Positions 1 through 6,911 of a DNA stretch of 57,375 nucleotides are shown piece after piece. The stretch comes from a virus. Both the position numbers and the translations under genes were made by a program. The DNA is taken from IMG/VR virus record IMGVR_UViG_3300033150_001333, positions 1-57,375 of that record; one strand, written 5' to 3'. Below the pieces are notes generated by a model. That model was not told the origin of the DNA, ran no database searches, and worked only from the letters and a program-made list of their open reading frames with translations. Within the stretch, counting starts at the first letter, position 1, and the number at the start of each line of letters is the position of its first letter.

Positions 1-110
1 CTAACTCTTTTCTCTAATATCCAATCTAGTTGTCTCTCCGTAAAACATGCCTTTGCCGTGCTTAAATCAATAGGTGCATCAAGTTGTATTGATGGCTGTG
101 GGCAAATCAT
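1..110 (-). CDS. Hypothetical protein, 3' end cut off by the window edge
   Basis: The reading frame opens at ATG 110-108, a few bases after the stop of the RyR-domain gene, and is still open at base 1, giving at least 36 codons. A GGTGAG stretch just upstream could serve as ribosome binding site. The visible part is mildly acidic and contains one CP motif near its start; I recognise no family. It would be the next gene of the minus-strand early operon. It could be spurious because only a short stretch is visible. Confidence 0.4.
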   Translation of the reverse strand, partial: MICPQPSIQLDAPIDLSTAKACFTERQLDWILEKRV

Positions 111-113
111 CAC

Positions 114-497
114 TCACCAGATATATTTACCTGCTATATCTACCAAAGCAAGAAACACATCATCCTTCACCTTTTCTCTTGGGTCTAATTTTTCATAGGG
201 AACAAGGTCTGGATGTATTTTCCTATCTGGGTCATAAACTTTGCCATACTTCCATCCCATTTCCTTATACTTTCTCATCCAAGAGTCATGAGCAGTTTTG
301 GGGTCAGAAAATGCCCGTTTCCCTGTAATTAAATCATCAACAAGCTCAATAAATTGTGATTTAAACTCACCTTCTCGTTCATTCCAAGGTTTAGGGATTA
401 CTGGGCAATTAAGCATCCTTGCATGTAGTCTTGCTCCTTCATAAACAAAGATTGCCCTACGAATTGCCTTACTCATTTCTAATGCATCTTTTTTCAT
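114..497 (-). CDS. RyR-domain protein
   Basis: The 127-residue protein carries a ryanodine-receptor (RyR, PF02026-type) domain. The visible signature is HDSW (residues 70-73), GWKYG (81-85), a YDP turn and HPDLVPY (95-101), followed by a charged helix; an N-terminal helical part of about 50 residues precedes it. RyR domains are named for eukaryotic calcium channels but also occur as small stand-alone proteins in bacteria and phages, where no biochemical role is established to my knowledge. There is no membrane segment, so it is not a channel. It is in the early minus-strand operon upstream of an edge-cut gene and downstream of a HicB-like gene. The family call is firm; the function is unknown. 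Confidence 0.85.
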   Translation of the reverse strand: MKKDALEMSKAIRRAIFVYEGARLHARMLNCPVIPKPWNEREGEFKSQFIELVDDLITGKRAFSDPKTAHDSWMRKYKEMGWKYGKVYDPDRKIHPDLVPYEKLDPREKVKDDVFLALVDIAGKYIW

Positions 498-545
498 TTG
501 TTCCTCCTTATACTCGTTGTCTTAATTGCTTAACTTTTCTTGCAT

Positions 546-806
546 TCATTTTTTGTCCTCTCCAATTTTGTATTTTGGCTCAGTAATTTCCAACCCTCTT
601 TCAAGGCTAACTTCTATCCATGCCCTCTTTGCTTCTTGCAATCTTTTTAGAGCTTCTTCTCTAGTCTTGCCCTCAGCTCCACAACCAGGTAATTCAGGTA
701 TTTCTGCACCAAAATATTTCTCGCCATTGTATTCAGTGTATTTGAATATTCTGATAGTATAAGGCAAATTTAAATAATATTTTAAATCTTTCTTTAAAAC
801 TCCCAT
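546..806 (-). CDS. HicB-like antitoxin-fold protein without HicA partner
   Basis: The 86-residue protein shows the HicB pattern: an N-terminal beta part, then IPELPGCGAEGKTREEAL (about residues 36-53), an amphipathic helix and a WIE...GLEI.EP tail. In HicAB systems this partial RNase-H-like fold neutralises the HicA mRNA interferase and usually has a DNA-binding extension. Here there is no C-terminal DNA-binding domain and no recognisable hicA in the neighbouring genes. It overlaps the upstream nuclease-like gene by 13 bases, so translation is probably coupled. It may be an orphan anti-toxin counter-defence protein or a repurposed fold; the fold call is good, the role is inferred. Confidence 0.75.
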   Translation of the reverse strand: MGVLKKDLKYYLNLPYTIRIFKYTEYNGEKYFGAEIPELPGCGAEGKTREEALKRLQEAKRAWIEVSLERGLEITEPKYKIGEDKK

Positions 807-1225
807 ACCACATATTCTCCTTTATAAAACTTCCTTCTAATTATTTTTCCAATCAAATGTAAACTATCACATCCCAGCATAAAAATATCCACATGCCCAT
901 CTTCTCTTTTAACCCATATTTGCACCATGTCCTCTTTGCCCCAAGGCACTGTTTGCAAGGCTTTCTTTTTTTCTCCTAGACCTGTATGTAGTGTAGCTTG
1001 TATCCATAAAGTAGGCTTATTCTCTTTTTTAGCAATTAAATCCACACAACCAAATACATCGTTTCGTTGGCTAATATAGATTTGTTTCTTTTTACCAAAC
1101 TTATCTTTTGTAACAATCATCCGTCCCACAGGTTTCTGGTTATGAATAATCCACCCTAATTCCTCAAGCCATTTTTTAATCCAGTCTTGAAAGGCTAGTC
1201 CTTTTTTTCTGCGAGTGTCTTTCAT
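794..1225 (-). CDS. PD-(D/E)XK-like nuclease-fold protein
   Basis: The 143-residue protein has the layout of small restriction-endonuclease-fold proteins: an N-terminal helix, a strand with RNDVFGCVDLIA (acidic D at the end of a strand), then WIQAT, where the usual (D/E)XK is replaced by QxT, and a basic helix after it. Phage proteins of this type commonly carry a Q-x-T/S variant, so activity may be retained or lost. It starts one base before the stop codon of the 180-residue gene upstream and overlaps the HicB-like gene downstream. A structure-specific DNA nuclease or DNA-binding derivative is plausible; substrate unknown. Confidence 0.55.
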   Translation of the reverse strand: MKDTRRKKGLAFQDWIKKWLEELGWIIHNQKPVGRMIVTKDKFGKKKQIYISQRNDVFGCVDLIAKKENKPTLWIQATLHTGLGEKKKALQTVPWGKEDMVQIWVKREDGHVDIFMLGCDSLHLIGKIIRRKFYKGEYVVWEF

Positions 1226-1768
1226 TTATTTCTCCCTACACAATTTTTCTTTCAAAGCTTTATAATCTTCATCAGATACTTCAATTTCTATACCATCAAT
1301 AATTATTGTATGCTTTTTAGGAATGGGGCGGGCATACTCATAAAATACACAGTCAAAACTCTTACCTTCTCTAAATCTATTCTCATCAAGTGAGTGCACG
1401 CATACATAAGGACGACTACTTCCATCAGCATAAGCTACATAAATTCTTTTTTTCCATTCTCCATCAGGCTGAGTAATTTCAATACCAGACCGACTAACTT
1501 CAATAAGTTCTCCAAATTTAAAGGCGTAACCTTCAAACATTTCATCAATCCAACAGCACCGCCCATTGTCTTCTTCAATATGATAATAGTCGTCCCTGAC
1601 TTCTCTTATAGTTACAACTTGTCCGCAAAATTTCCTGTTCGTCTTGAGAAATAGGAATGATTTCCCAAGAAAGCTAATGTTATCACATACCAATTTATTT
1701 CCTCTTAACATTGCTTTCCACTGACGAACCCTTACTCTATTTCCTACTTTATAACGCATTCTATTCAT
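1226..1768 (-). CDS. Hypothetical protein with SH3-like N-terminus
   Basis: No family was recognised for this 180-residue protein. The first 80 residues read like one or two small beta barrels (KVGNRVRVRQW; CGQVVTIREV; YYHIEEDNG), similar to KOW/SH3-like phage proteins. The C-terminus holds a charged helix (VSDEDYKALKEKL). It overlaps the start region of the upstream ATPase gene by 8 bases, so both are likely co-translated. It may accompany the replication ATPase, but this rests on position only. Confidence 0.6.
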   Translation of the reverse strand: MNRMRYKVGNRVRVRQWKAMLRGNKLVCDNISFLGKSFLFLKTNRKFCGQVVTIREVRDDYYHIEEDNGRCCWIDEMFEGYAFKFGELIEVSRSGIEITQPDGEWKKRIYVAYADGSSRPYVCVHSLDENRFREGKSFDCVFYEYARPIPKKHTIIIDGIEIEVSDEDYKALKEKLCREK

Positions 1769-2696
1769 CCTCCTTCTCTCTTAATATTTCTTTTAATTGT
1801 CCTCTATGATGACAATCCTCTAAATGAACTAAACGACCATTCTCTTCAAACTGCAAGTAAATTTCTTTACCCTCTGTATAATATTCGCTCTGCCTAACCT
1901 TTGTAAATTGCAGGATAGGATATTCTTTCCGTTTATCTTCGCCGTCATACAGAATTTCAAAACCATAGGCAGGCCGCTGCAATGAGCTTTCCCTGCCATA
2001 AGGTTTTAACTTCCCATATTCTTCTTTGGCCTGCCAGAATAAAAAGATTAAACTTCTATGTCCTTCCTGTAACTTACGAATAAACTTATTTACTCTATCA
2101 TACCTGCCAGTTAAATCTGCCCAGTCCCAAATGATTATGCTGTTTTTACTTATTGCTAAAGGTTTCATGAAAGGGTCTGTAATGGGAATAAATCTAACTT
2201 TTCCTTGTTCTTCCCATTCAATCATTTGTTCTACATCAACCAGTTTAGCAAATCTGTAAGCGATATTTTCCTTACATTCAGAATAATAGTAATGGACGGT
2301 CAATCCTCTTTGTAAATAAAAAAGAGCTATGTTAATAGCAAAGTAACTCTTTCCCTGTCCATAACTCGCATAAATCAAAATGATGTCTGAAGGAAACAAT
2401 AAACATTTATATCTAATGCCAAACGGTAAGGGTATCTTAAGCTCTGGCTTTAACATATCTTGGAAAGAAGTGGGCGTGGTATGCTTGATGATGCGGTAAT
2501 CTCTTGAATTGACTTTCTCTACCTTGCCAAATTCAACAGCCTTGTTCAATATTTTATATGCCGTTGAATATTGACTGCTGTTTAGTCCTAAAGTTTGCAT
2601 CATCTCTTTTATAGTAAAAACAAATTCACCGTCATAGTCTTGGAAACTGTCTAAATACTCCAAGACCAACTTTAAAACAGAACCTTTCTGCGTCAT
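1761..2696 (-). CDS. RecA/DnaB-like P-loop ATPase with N-terminal winged helix (replication-associated)
   Basis: The 311-residue protein has a predicted winged-helix region (about residues 5-70: helix-rich, with FTIKEMMQTLGL) followed by a RecA-type core. Walker A is ASYGQGKS (about 110-117), preceded by the strand IILIY. Walker B is SIIIWDWADL with Asp190. An SEC/KEN segment follows the second strand, as in RepA/DnaB-family ATPases. It is shorter than a replicative helicase (about 450 residues) and lacks a primase-binding N-domain, so it may be a single-domain hexameric helicase, a loader, or a KaiC-like regulator. Location near the initiator (6,898-8,166) in the same operon supports a replication role. 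The ATPase call is firm; the exact function is inferred. Confidence 0.8.
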   Translation of the reverse strand: MTQKGSVLKLVLEYLDSFQDYDGEFVFTIKEMMQTLGLNSSQYSTAYKILNKAVEFGKVEKVNSRDYRIIKHTTPTSFQDMLKPELKIPLPFGIRYKCLLFPSDIILIYASYGQGKSYFAINIALFYLQRGLTVHYYYSECKENIAYRFAKLVDVEQMIEWEEQGKVRFIPITDPFMKPLAISKNSIIIWDWADLTGRYDRVNKFIRKLQEGHRSLIFLFWQAKEEYGKLKPYGRESSLQRPAYGFEILYDGEDKRKEYPILQFTKVRQSEYYTEGKEIYLQFEENGRLVHLEDCHHRGQLKEILREKEDE

Positions 2697-2719
2697 TCAG
2701 CTCAAGTCCAGATGCCACT

Positions 2720-2872
2720 TTAGTCTTTGATTTTAAAATATTGCTTCAATGCCTGCCTTATTATATAGCTCCGATTGACATCTTTTTTCTCGCATTCTTT
2801 ATCAATCCTTACCAAATAATCAAGAGGTAAAGAAACAGTTACCGTGGTATTTCTTCCTCGTTGCATTTTCAT
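2720..2872 (-). CDS. Small ribbon-helix-helix DNA-binding protein
   Basis: A 50-residue protein starts at ATG 2872, which overlaps the TGA of the upstream gene (ATGA). It reads MKMQRGRNTTVTVSL, a beta strand, then LDYLVRIDKECEKK and a second helix SYIIRQALKQYF. This is the compact MetJ/Arc (CopG-type) pattern: a strand that docks in the major groove, a helix, a turn and a second dimerising helix. A second ATG two codons downstream is an alternative start. Such proteins bind operators as dimers or tetramers, so this is a candidate transcription regulator of the early block. Confidence 0.75.
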   Translation of the reverse strand: MKMQRGRNTTVTVSLPLDYLVRIDKECEKKDVNRSYIIRQALKQYFKIKD

Positions 2873-3510
2873 TTTGTTTTGTCCTCCTTATCAATTTTAA
2901 TATATTCTTTTAAAGCCTGTCTTGTTAATTGTTCAATTAACATTCTTCCAACTGGCATTCTGATAGGATGTGGTATCACAAAAGTTTCTTGATATATATC
3001 AAGGGCTACAGTAAGAGCCTGTCTTAATTCAAAAGGAGTAAGTGAACAATCCAAAATAAGATTTAACATAAAATCAACCACTTCTTTAAATTCATCATCA
3101 TAAAGATACCTTTCTCTTGGATTATCCTTTCTAATTGCATTTCTTTCATTATTAAATTGTTTTATACAAAATGAGCTAAAATTATATGTATGTCTTATAT
3201 CTTCTAATTGCTTTTCATCCAATACCATCAAATACTTTTCTGTATCTATATCAAACATCATACTTTTCAATGTTTCGCCTGCAACTTCCAATGCTCCAAA
3301 TCCATTTTCTTCTATTTCTTGAGCGATTAATTTCATAATCTCACGCAGTATTCTCACTCTTGACCTACGCTTTATTTCTTCTTCAAATTGTGCATACTCA
3401 TATTTATTAAATGTTTCTATTATTTTAAGAGCAAATATTCTTTCAATACTAACACCAAAACTTTCATTTCTAATTCTTAAATCCAAATAATCATCTATTT
3501 TCTTACTCAT
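2869..3510 (-). CDS. Hypothetical protein sharing a module with the gene at 44,676-44,927
   Basis: The 213-residue, helix-rich protein belongs to no family I recognise. Residues around 58-108 contain MKLIAQEIEENGFG, then GETLK, then KYLMVLDEKQLEDI. The small plus-strand protein at 44,676 has the matching series MKLVAQEIKDSGF, EGDLVK, QFLMLLNGKQLDRI, so the two share a homologous module although they lie 41 kb apart on opposite strands. The remaining C-terminal 100 residues are mostly helical. It is translationally coupled (ATGA) to the ribbon-helix-helix gene downstream. Function unknown. Confidence 0.65.
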   Translation of the reverse strand: MSKKIDDYLDLRIRNESFGVSIERIFALKIIETFNKYEYAQFEEEIKRRSRVRILREIMKLIAQEIEENGFGALEVAGETLKSMMFDIDTEKYLMVLDEKQLEDIRHTYNFSSFCIKQFNNERNAIRKDNPRERYLYDDEFKEVVDFMLNLILDCSLTPFELRQALTVALDIYQETFVIPHPIRMPVGRMLIEQLTRQALKEYIKIDKEDKTK

Positions 3511-3587
3511 AAGCTTTCCTTTATTAAAATAAGTTTTTCTTTTATTTCAAGTTTGCTTAATAAATTGAAATAATGTTTATTCTTCAT
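3507..3587 (-). CDS. Possible 26-residue micro-ORF
   Basis: A short frame starts at ATG 3587 inside the end of the frameshifted gene upstream and stops by overlapping the ATG of the 213-residue gene. Its start lies two bases after a GGAGGAA sequence, which is close for a ribosome binding site. The peptide is basic and Leu/Ile-rich. It might be only a coupling device that delivers ribosomes to the next gene. Support is weak. Confidence 0.2.
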   Translation of the reverse strand: MKNKHYFNLLSKLEIKEKLILIKESL

Positions 3588-3766
3588 TTCCTCCTTTAAT
3601 CTTCTTTAATTCCATTGGGTGCAAATAAAAAATGTTATCACCTATCTTTACTTTAATTTTGACTATTGTGTTGAAAAAGGAAATACCTCCAATTACTTTC
3701 GCCGTCTTCCCTATATGGGCAGGGCAAAACTTCAACAATGTCTCCTATTTCAAAAGGGTGTTCCAT
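3577..3766 (-). pseudogene. Small SH3/KOW-like gene interrupted by a one-base frameshift
   Basis: From ATG 3766 one frame reads MEHPFEIGDIVEVLPCPY, a typical start of a small beta-barrel protein, and then degenerates and stops. In the frame shifted by one base the sequence resumes as GKTAKVIGGISFF, then KIKVKIGDNIFYL and HPMELKKIKGGNEE, ending at TAA 3577-3579. The joined product is a coherent 62-residue SH3-like protein and the total length is 3n+1. The shift point is near 3707-3712 (TAT A GGG on the minus strand). An indel mutation, an assembly error or a programmed +1 frameshift would all explain it; nothing in the site resembles a known slippery signal strongly. Confidence 0.55.
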
Positions 3767-3769
3767 TTT

Positions 3770-4186
3770 TTAAAGCCCTTCAAAACTACTTGGTATGTCA
3801 TTCTCTGTTACAATTGGATTTATGGTCTTTTCTGGCAAAGATTTAACCCACTTTATAAATTTTTTTCTTAAAGTATTAGGTATCCCAAACCAATTATCCT
3901 TATCACTCCACCCGTAAGTTGCTATTCCAAAAAGTTTTTTACTAGTGTTTGGGTCATCAACAATTACAAATATAGCATCGTAAGACAATTTAAAGCGTTC
4001 TATATATAAATAAAAAGAGTTACCTTCTAATTCTCCATTATAAACAGAAATTGTTTTGCCTTCAATTCTCAAATAAATCCGATTTTTATATAATTCTATT
4101 AATGTGCCATCTAAGCATTTGATAATCGGCACGGTATTCTTCCCATTTTCATCCCATGCCATATAGTCCCAATTAAAAGAAGACAT
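3770..4186 (-). CDS. Hypothetical protein, beta-rich
   Basis: The 138-residue protein is unrecognised. It alternates short hydrophobic strands (TVPIIKCLDG; RIYLRIEGKTISVYNG; FYLYIERFKLSYDAIFVIVDD) and ends with a basic helix (TLRKKFIKWVKSL). An AAGGAGG sequence lies just before ATG 4186, so the start is well supported. A 224-base gap separates it from the next gene upstream, so it may have its own transcript start. No function can be proposed. Confidence 0.6.
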   Translation of the reverse strand: MSSFNWDYMAWDENGKNTVPIIKCLDGTLIELYKNRIYLRIEGKTISVYNGELEGNSFYLYIERFKLSYDAIFVIVDDPNTSKKLFGIATYGWSDKDNWFGIPNTLRKKFIKWVKSLPEKTINPIVTENDIPSSFEGL

Positions 4187-4410
4187 TTTATCCTCCTTAA
4201 TACAATAATTTAATTTCGTGAAAAAGTTTGAATTTGCTAACTTCTCTATAATCCATTAAAAACTTAACCAATTTTACCTCGTTATTCAAACTTTGAATTT
4301 CACCACTTTAGCTAAATATCCAATATATCATTCTTAAAAGCACCTTTTAAAATTTTGCTCAAAATGTATGAGGGTAATAGTAATAAATAATAAATATATA
4401 TAATAACTTA

Positions 4411-4593
4411 CTATGTTTCATCCTTTTCAAGCTCGTCAATAATTCTTTTAATATCAAGTAATGTATCTGCACAAATATTTACTACTCCATTACCTTGGTA
4501 TGTAGCTGTATAAGTTGCACTACTTGCTGTTAATTCTCTATTGTCTTCTAGATAGATATGATAGCCTTTATAAACTTCTATAAAGGTTTTCAT
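4411..4593 (-). CDS. Hypothetical small protein
   Basis: A 60-residue protein whose ATG overlaps the TGA of the 114-residue gene upstream (ATGA), indicating coupled translation. It begins MKTFIEVYKGYHIYLEDNREL, has a threonine/tyrosine-rich centre and ends in an acidic helix (LLDIKRIIDELEKDET). The alternating hydrophobics suggest a small alpha/beta fold. No family recognised. Confidence 0.55.
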   Translation of the reverse strand: MKTFIEVYKGYHIYLEDNRELTASSATYTATYQGNGVVNICADTLLDIKRIIDELEKDET

Positions 4594-4934
4594 TTAAAAG
4601 CTCCTTTATATTTGCTTTCAATTAGTAATATTTCCTCATAAGTTTCTATTGCAACCTTAAAATAATCTTCTATCTTTTGAATGTTCTCATATCTCGTTTT
4701 AAAATTACTTATTATTCTTGTAAGGTCTTCAGAGCTAAATGGTGTTGACTTTGGACTATGTTTAAGTTCTATTTTAATAAGACCAAGAGAAGTTGGAATT
4801 ATTTGTGTTTTAATTCTCATCTCCCATATTTTATCTTGCATTTCTTCAACAAATATATCTACATTGGCTTTTATCCATTGTTCTTTTGCATTATAATTAC
4901 CTACACTATCAATCAAGTCCTTTGTTATTTTCAT
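4590..4934 (-). CDS. Hypothetical protein
   Basis: The 114-residue protein is unrecognised. The first 45 residues are charged and helical, a central beta hairpin (QIIPTSLGLIKIELKHS) follows, and the last 40 residues form a predicted long helix (YENIQKIEDYFKVAIETYEEI). It overlaps the downstream 60-residue gene by 4 bases, and the two probably form a functional pair. The start has a GGAGGAG sequence at close spacing. Confidence 0.55.
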   Translation of the reverse strand: MKITKDLIDSVGNYNAKEQWIKANVDIFVEEMQDKIWEMRIKTQIIPTSLGLIKIELKHSPKSTPFSSEDLTRIISNFKTRYENIQKIEDYFKVAIETYEEILLIESKYKGAFK

Positions 4935-5117
4935 TTATTAAACTCCTCCATATTTTGTTTCTGAGCGAGGTTTAATGGCTTAGACAATGTTTTTATATGT
5001 CTTTTGGGTTGAAACTAGCTCAGCGGTTAAATATGTGCGTCTGAGAGCGGATGAGATGTTGTTTAGATACCCGATTTTAAATTGGCTTTTCATTATCTTA
5101 ATGATAAAACAAGTAAT

Positions 5118-5663
5118 TTATTTTGTCAAGGGTCTAATTTTTTTAAGTATAATTTTTTTCCCTTCCTGTGTTGTCCTGATGCCTGTGATAAAGTAATTAA
5201 CCTTTCTTAACTGTTTCCACCATTTCGTTGCTATTTCACTGTCTGCCATGGTTATTGAATGAACCTTATTGCTGTCATAGGCACTTATCACTCGCAATAG
5301 TGCATTATATTCCATATCATTAGGGTTAGGTAGTTTGCAATTTTTTACTTTAAATCTATTATAAGGGTTTGGCTGAGGTTCTTCTGGATGTTTGTGGTGA
5401 TATTTAATTCTAATTTTATTTATGACTTGTTGTGAGGATAATATACCTTTTTTTAACTTATCATATAAAAACAAACAGAAAGCTGCAAAACAATTTTTCT
5501 TGGCTCTAAGCTTGCAAAGGTTTTCCACTGCCTCAATGAATTGCAGGTCTGTATAATCATCACTAATAGTAATCAACCTTATCATTTCTTTCTCATGAAC
5601 CACTACATCATTTTTTTTGGCAATATCCTTAAAAATTTCAAGCCTGCTGTCTGAGTTAGTCAT
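5118..5663 (-). CDS. Hypothetical protein; 5' end duplicated upstream
   Basis: The 181-residue protein is unrecognised. The N-terminal half is helical and hydrophobic (LCKLRAKKNCFAAFCLFLY) and the middle is proline-rich (HHKHPEEPQPNPYNRF). The C-terminus is alpha/beta. Its first 33 bases (MTNSDSRLEIF) reappear with five mismatches at 6,392-6,424, where the equivalent of the ATG is ATA, so part of the gene seems to have been duplicated. It starts 3 bases after the stop of the upstream 142-residue gene. Confidence 0.6.
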   Translation of the reverse strand: MTNSDSRLEIFKDIAKKNDVVVHEKEMIRLITISDDYTDLQFIEAVENLCKLRAKKNCFAAFCLFLYDKLKKGILSSQQVINKIRIKYHHKHPEEPQPNPYNRFKVKNCKLPNPNDMEYNALLRVISAYDSNKVHSITMADSEIATKWWKQLRKVNYFITGIRTTQEGKKIILKKIRPLTK

Positions 5664-5666
5664 TAT

Positions 5667-6095
5667 TCAGCCTCCTTGGTTGAAGGTTATGTATCCATTT
5701 TCTCTTAACCAAATTGCCATTTTGGCTCGTGCATTAGCTTCAATTTTTTCTATAGCATACCATTCTGTAATATTTAATCTATCATAGTAATAATCGAAAC
5801 CATCTTCATTTTTTTCTATTCTTAAAAATCCCAGTTCTGGCAAATAAAATGGCAACCATTCACCCAATTCTGAGTTAGTAGGAGCTTTAATTACTTCTCT
5901 ATAACTAGGGTTGCAATTTCTTAGCATCTGCCAAAACTTTTTGTCCCGTTCTCTTTCAAGCAGCAATTGGACTCTATCCCCATCTTTATCATGATAAACT
6001 ACCCAAAACCAGCCTGGCTCTTTTTGAGGAAACCCTAATTCTTTTAGCCTCCTACTTAATTCCAAACTAGTTACTTCTTTTTCTGCCCAATGCAT
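5667..6095 (-). CDS. Conserved phage hypothetical protein
   Basis: The 142-residue protein has a pattern I have seen repeatedly in phage early regions: SLELSRRLKELGFPQ near the start, a WxxV strand, APTNSELGEWLP in the middle and EANARAKMAIWLRENGYI at the end. No activity is assigned to this family. The three conserved blocks support it as a real gene. It sits one base from the coiled-coil gene upstream and three bases from the gene downstream, in an unbroken operon. Confidence 0.7.
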   Translation of the reverse strand: MHWAEKEVTSLELSRRLKELGFPQKEPGWFWVVYHDKDGDRVQLLLERERDKKFWQMLRNCNPSYREVIKAPTNSELGEWLPFYLPELGFLRIEKNEDGFDYYYDRLNITEWYAIEKIEANARAKMAIWLRENGYITFNQGG

Positions 6096-6096
6096 T

Positions 6097-6372
6097 TTAT
6101 CCCTCCTTATTAGGGTATAAATTATTCATAAGATTTAATCCGGGATATGTTTCAAGTTCTTTATATGTAGGTTCTTTTCCTTCCGCAATTCTGTTCATGA
6201 TTGCATATATTTCATCATATTTTCGGCGTGCTTCTGCTGTTTGCTTCCTTAATGTTTCATATTTTTTGATATTCCGTTCTTTTAACAACTCAGCTCTTAA
6301 TTTTTGCCAAGCTTCTCGGTATTTTTGCATAATAGTATGTGCTTGTTTAAAACTTATTTCATTTTCTTTCAT
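6097..6372 (-). CDS. Small coiled-coil protein
   Basis: A 91-residue, strongly charged protein. Residues 5-65 form one predicted long helix with heptad-like spacing (FKQAHTIMQKYREAWQKL; AEARRKYDEIYAIMNRI), so it probably dimerises. The start has an AAGGAGG sequence. No family recognised; coiled-coil accessory proteins in phage early operons have many roles, so none is proposed. Confidence 0.6.
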   Translation of the reverse strand: MKENEISFKQAHTIMQKYREAWQKLRAELLKERNIKKYETLRKQTAEARRKYDEIYAIMNRIAEGKEPTYKELETYPGLNLMNNLYPNKEG

Positions 6373-6391
6373 ATTTGCCTCCTTTATTCAA

Positions 6392-6424
6392 AAAAATTTC
6401 AAGTCTGCTGTCTGGATTGGTTAT
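6392..6424 (-). repeat. Copy of the 5' end of the gene at 5,118-5,663
   Basis: This 33-base stretch matches 5,631-5,663 at 28 of 33 positions. Read on the minus strand it codes TNPDSRLEIF, against MTNSDSRLEIF in the intact gene, but the position of the start codon is ATA. It lies between two genes and includes the stop of the upstream one. It looks like the remains of a duplicated gene start. Confidence 0.55.
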
Positions 6425-6708
6425 TGTTTATCCTCCTTATCCTTCATTTGTTTTCTACATTCCAAATAAGATTGGCAAAAGAGTTCTAAAGTAAATTTAT
6501 CTTGCTCGCTTAAAAAATCTACTTGTGCCAAATCCCGCCCAAATTTTTGGTAGCTTAATTGAGTAAAACTATTATCAAGATGTCTTCTACTATTTAAATT
6601 GCTAGTAATAGAAAATATTGGTCTCCCATTTCCATCCCTGTGAAACTGTAAGGACAAAAGTGCATCGGTATGTGCTTTGTGTTTGTATTTATATTTTGGC
6701 CATTTCAT
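6421..6708 (-). CDS. Hypothetical protein
   Basis: The 95-residue protein has a basic, aromatic start (MKWPKYKYKHKAHTD), a beta stretch (RPIFSITSNLNSRR) and a helical C-terminus with a Cys (LELFCQSYLECRKQM). No family recognised. Its first base is the last base of the upstream gene's stop codon, so the two are translationally coupled. Confidence 0.55.
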   Translation of the reverse strand: MKWPKYKYKHKAHTDALLSLQFHRDGNGRPIFSITSNLNSRRHLDNSFTQLSYQKFGRDLAQVDFLSEQDKFTLELFCQSYLECRKQMKDKEDKQ

Positions 6709-6911
6709 TATTTACTCCTTTCATTATAAATTGAATATATTGTTTCAGGTGGGGTTGCAGTTGAATTTTGGCGTCCCATTAATGGACGAATAAGAATTTC
6801 AAACAAAGGAGCAAGCAGGGGCATTTCCTTTTTTAATTCTATCCATGCAGTGCTCTGTAAATTTCCTGAAGAAGATATTAGTTTTGCTATCTCTCTTTTA
6901 ATTTCTTTCAT
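6708..6911 (-). CDS. Hypothetical small protein
   Basis: A 67-residue protein starting 14 bases inside the end of the replication initiator gene, which suggests coupling to it. It has a helical N-terminus (IKREIAKLISS), a second helix (IELKKEMPLLAPLFEILIR) and a Thr/Pro-rich tail. It could be an accessory of the initiator, but only position supports this. Confidence 0.5.
   Translation of the reverse strand: MKEIKREIAKLISSSGNLQSTAWIELKKEMPLLAPLFEILIRPLMGRQNSTATPPETIYSIYNERSK

Noticed and set aside
4187-4410. Possible gene or RNA in the 224-base gap
   Set aside because: No frame longer than about 30 codons with a start signal and no stable hairpin were seen. It probably holds only an AT-rich spacer or a weak promoter.
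5010-5085. tRNA-like stretch containing TAGCTCAGCGGTTA
   Set aside because: The D-arm-like sequence is striking, but no T-arm (GGTTCRA), no matching acceptor stem and no anticodon stem can be drawn on either strand. It was left out as a tRNA.
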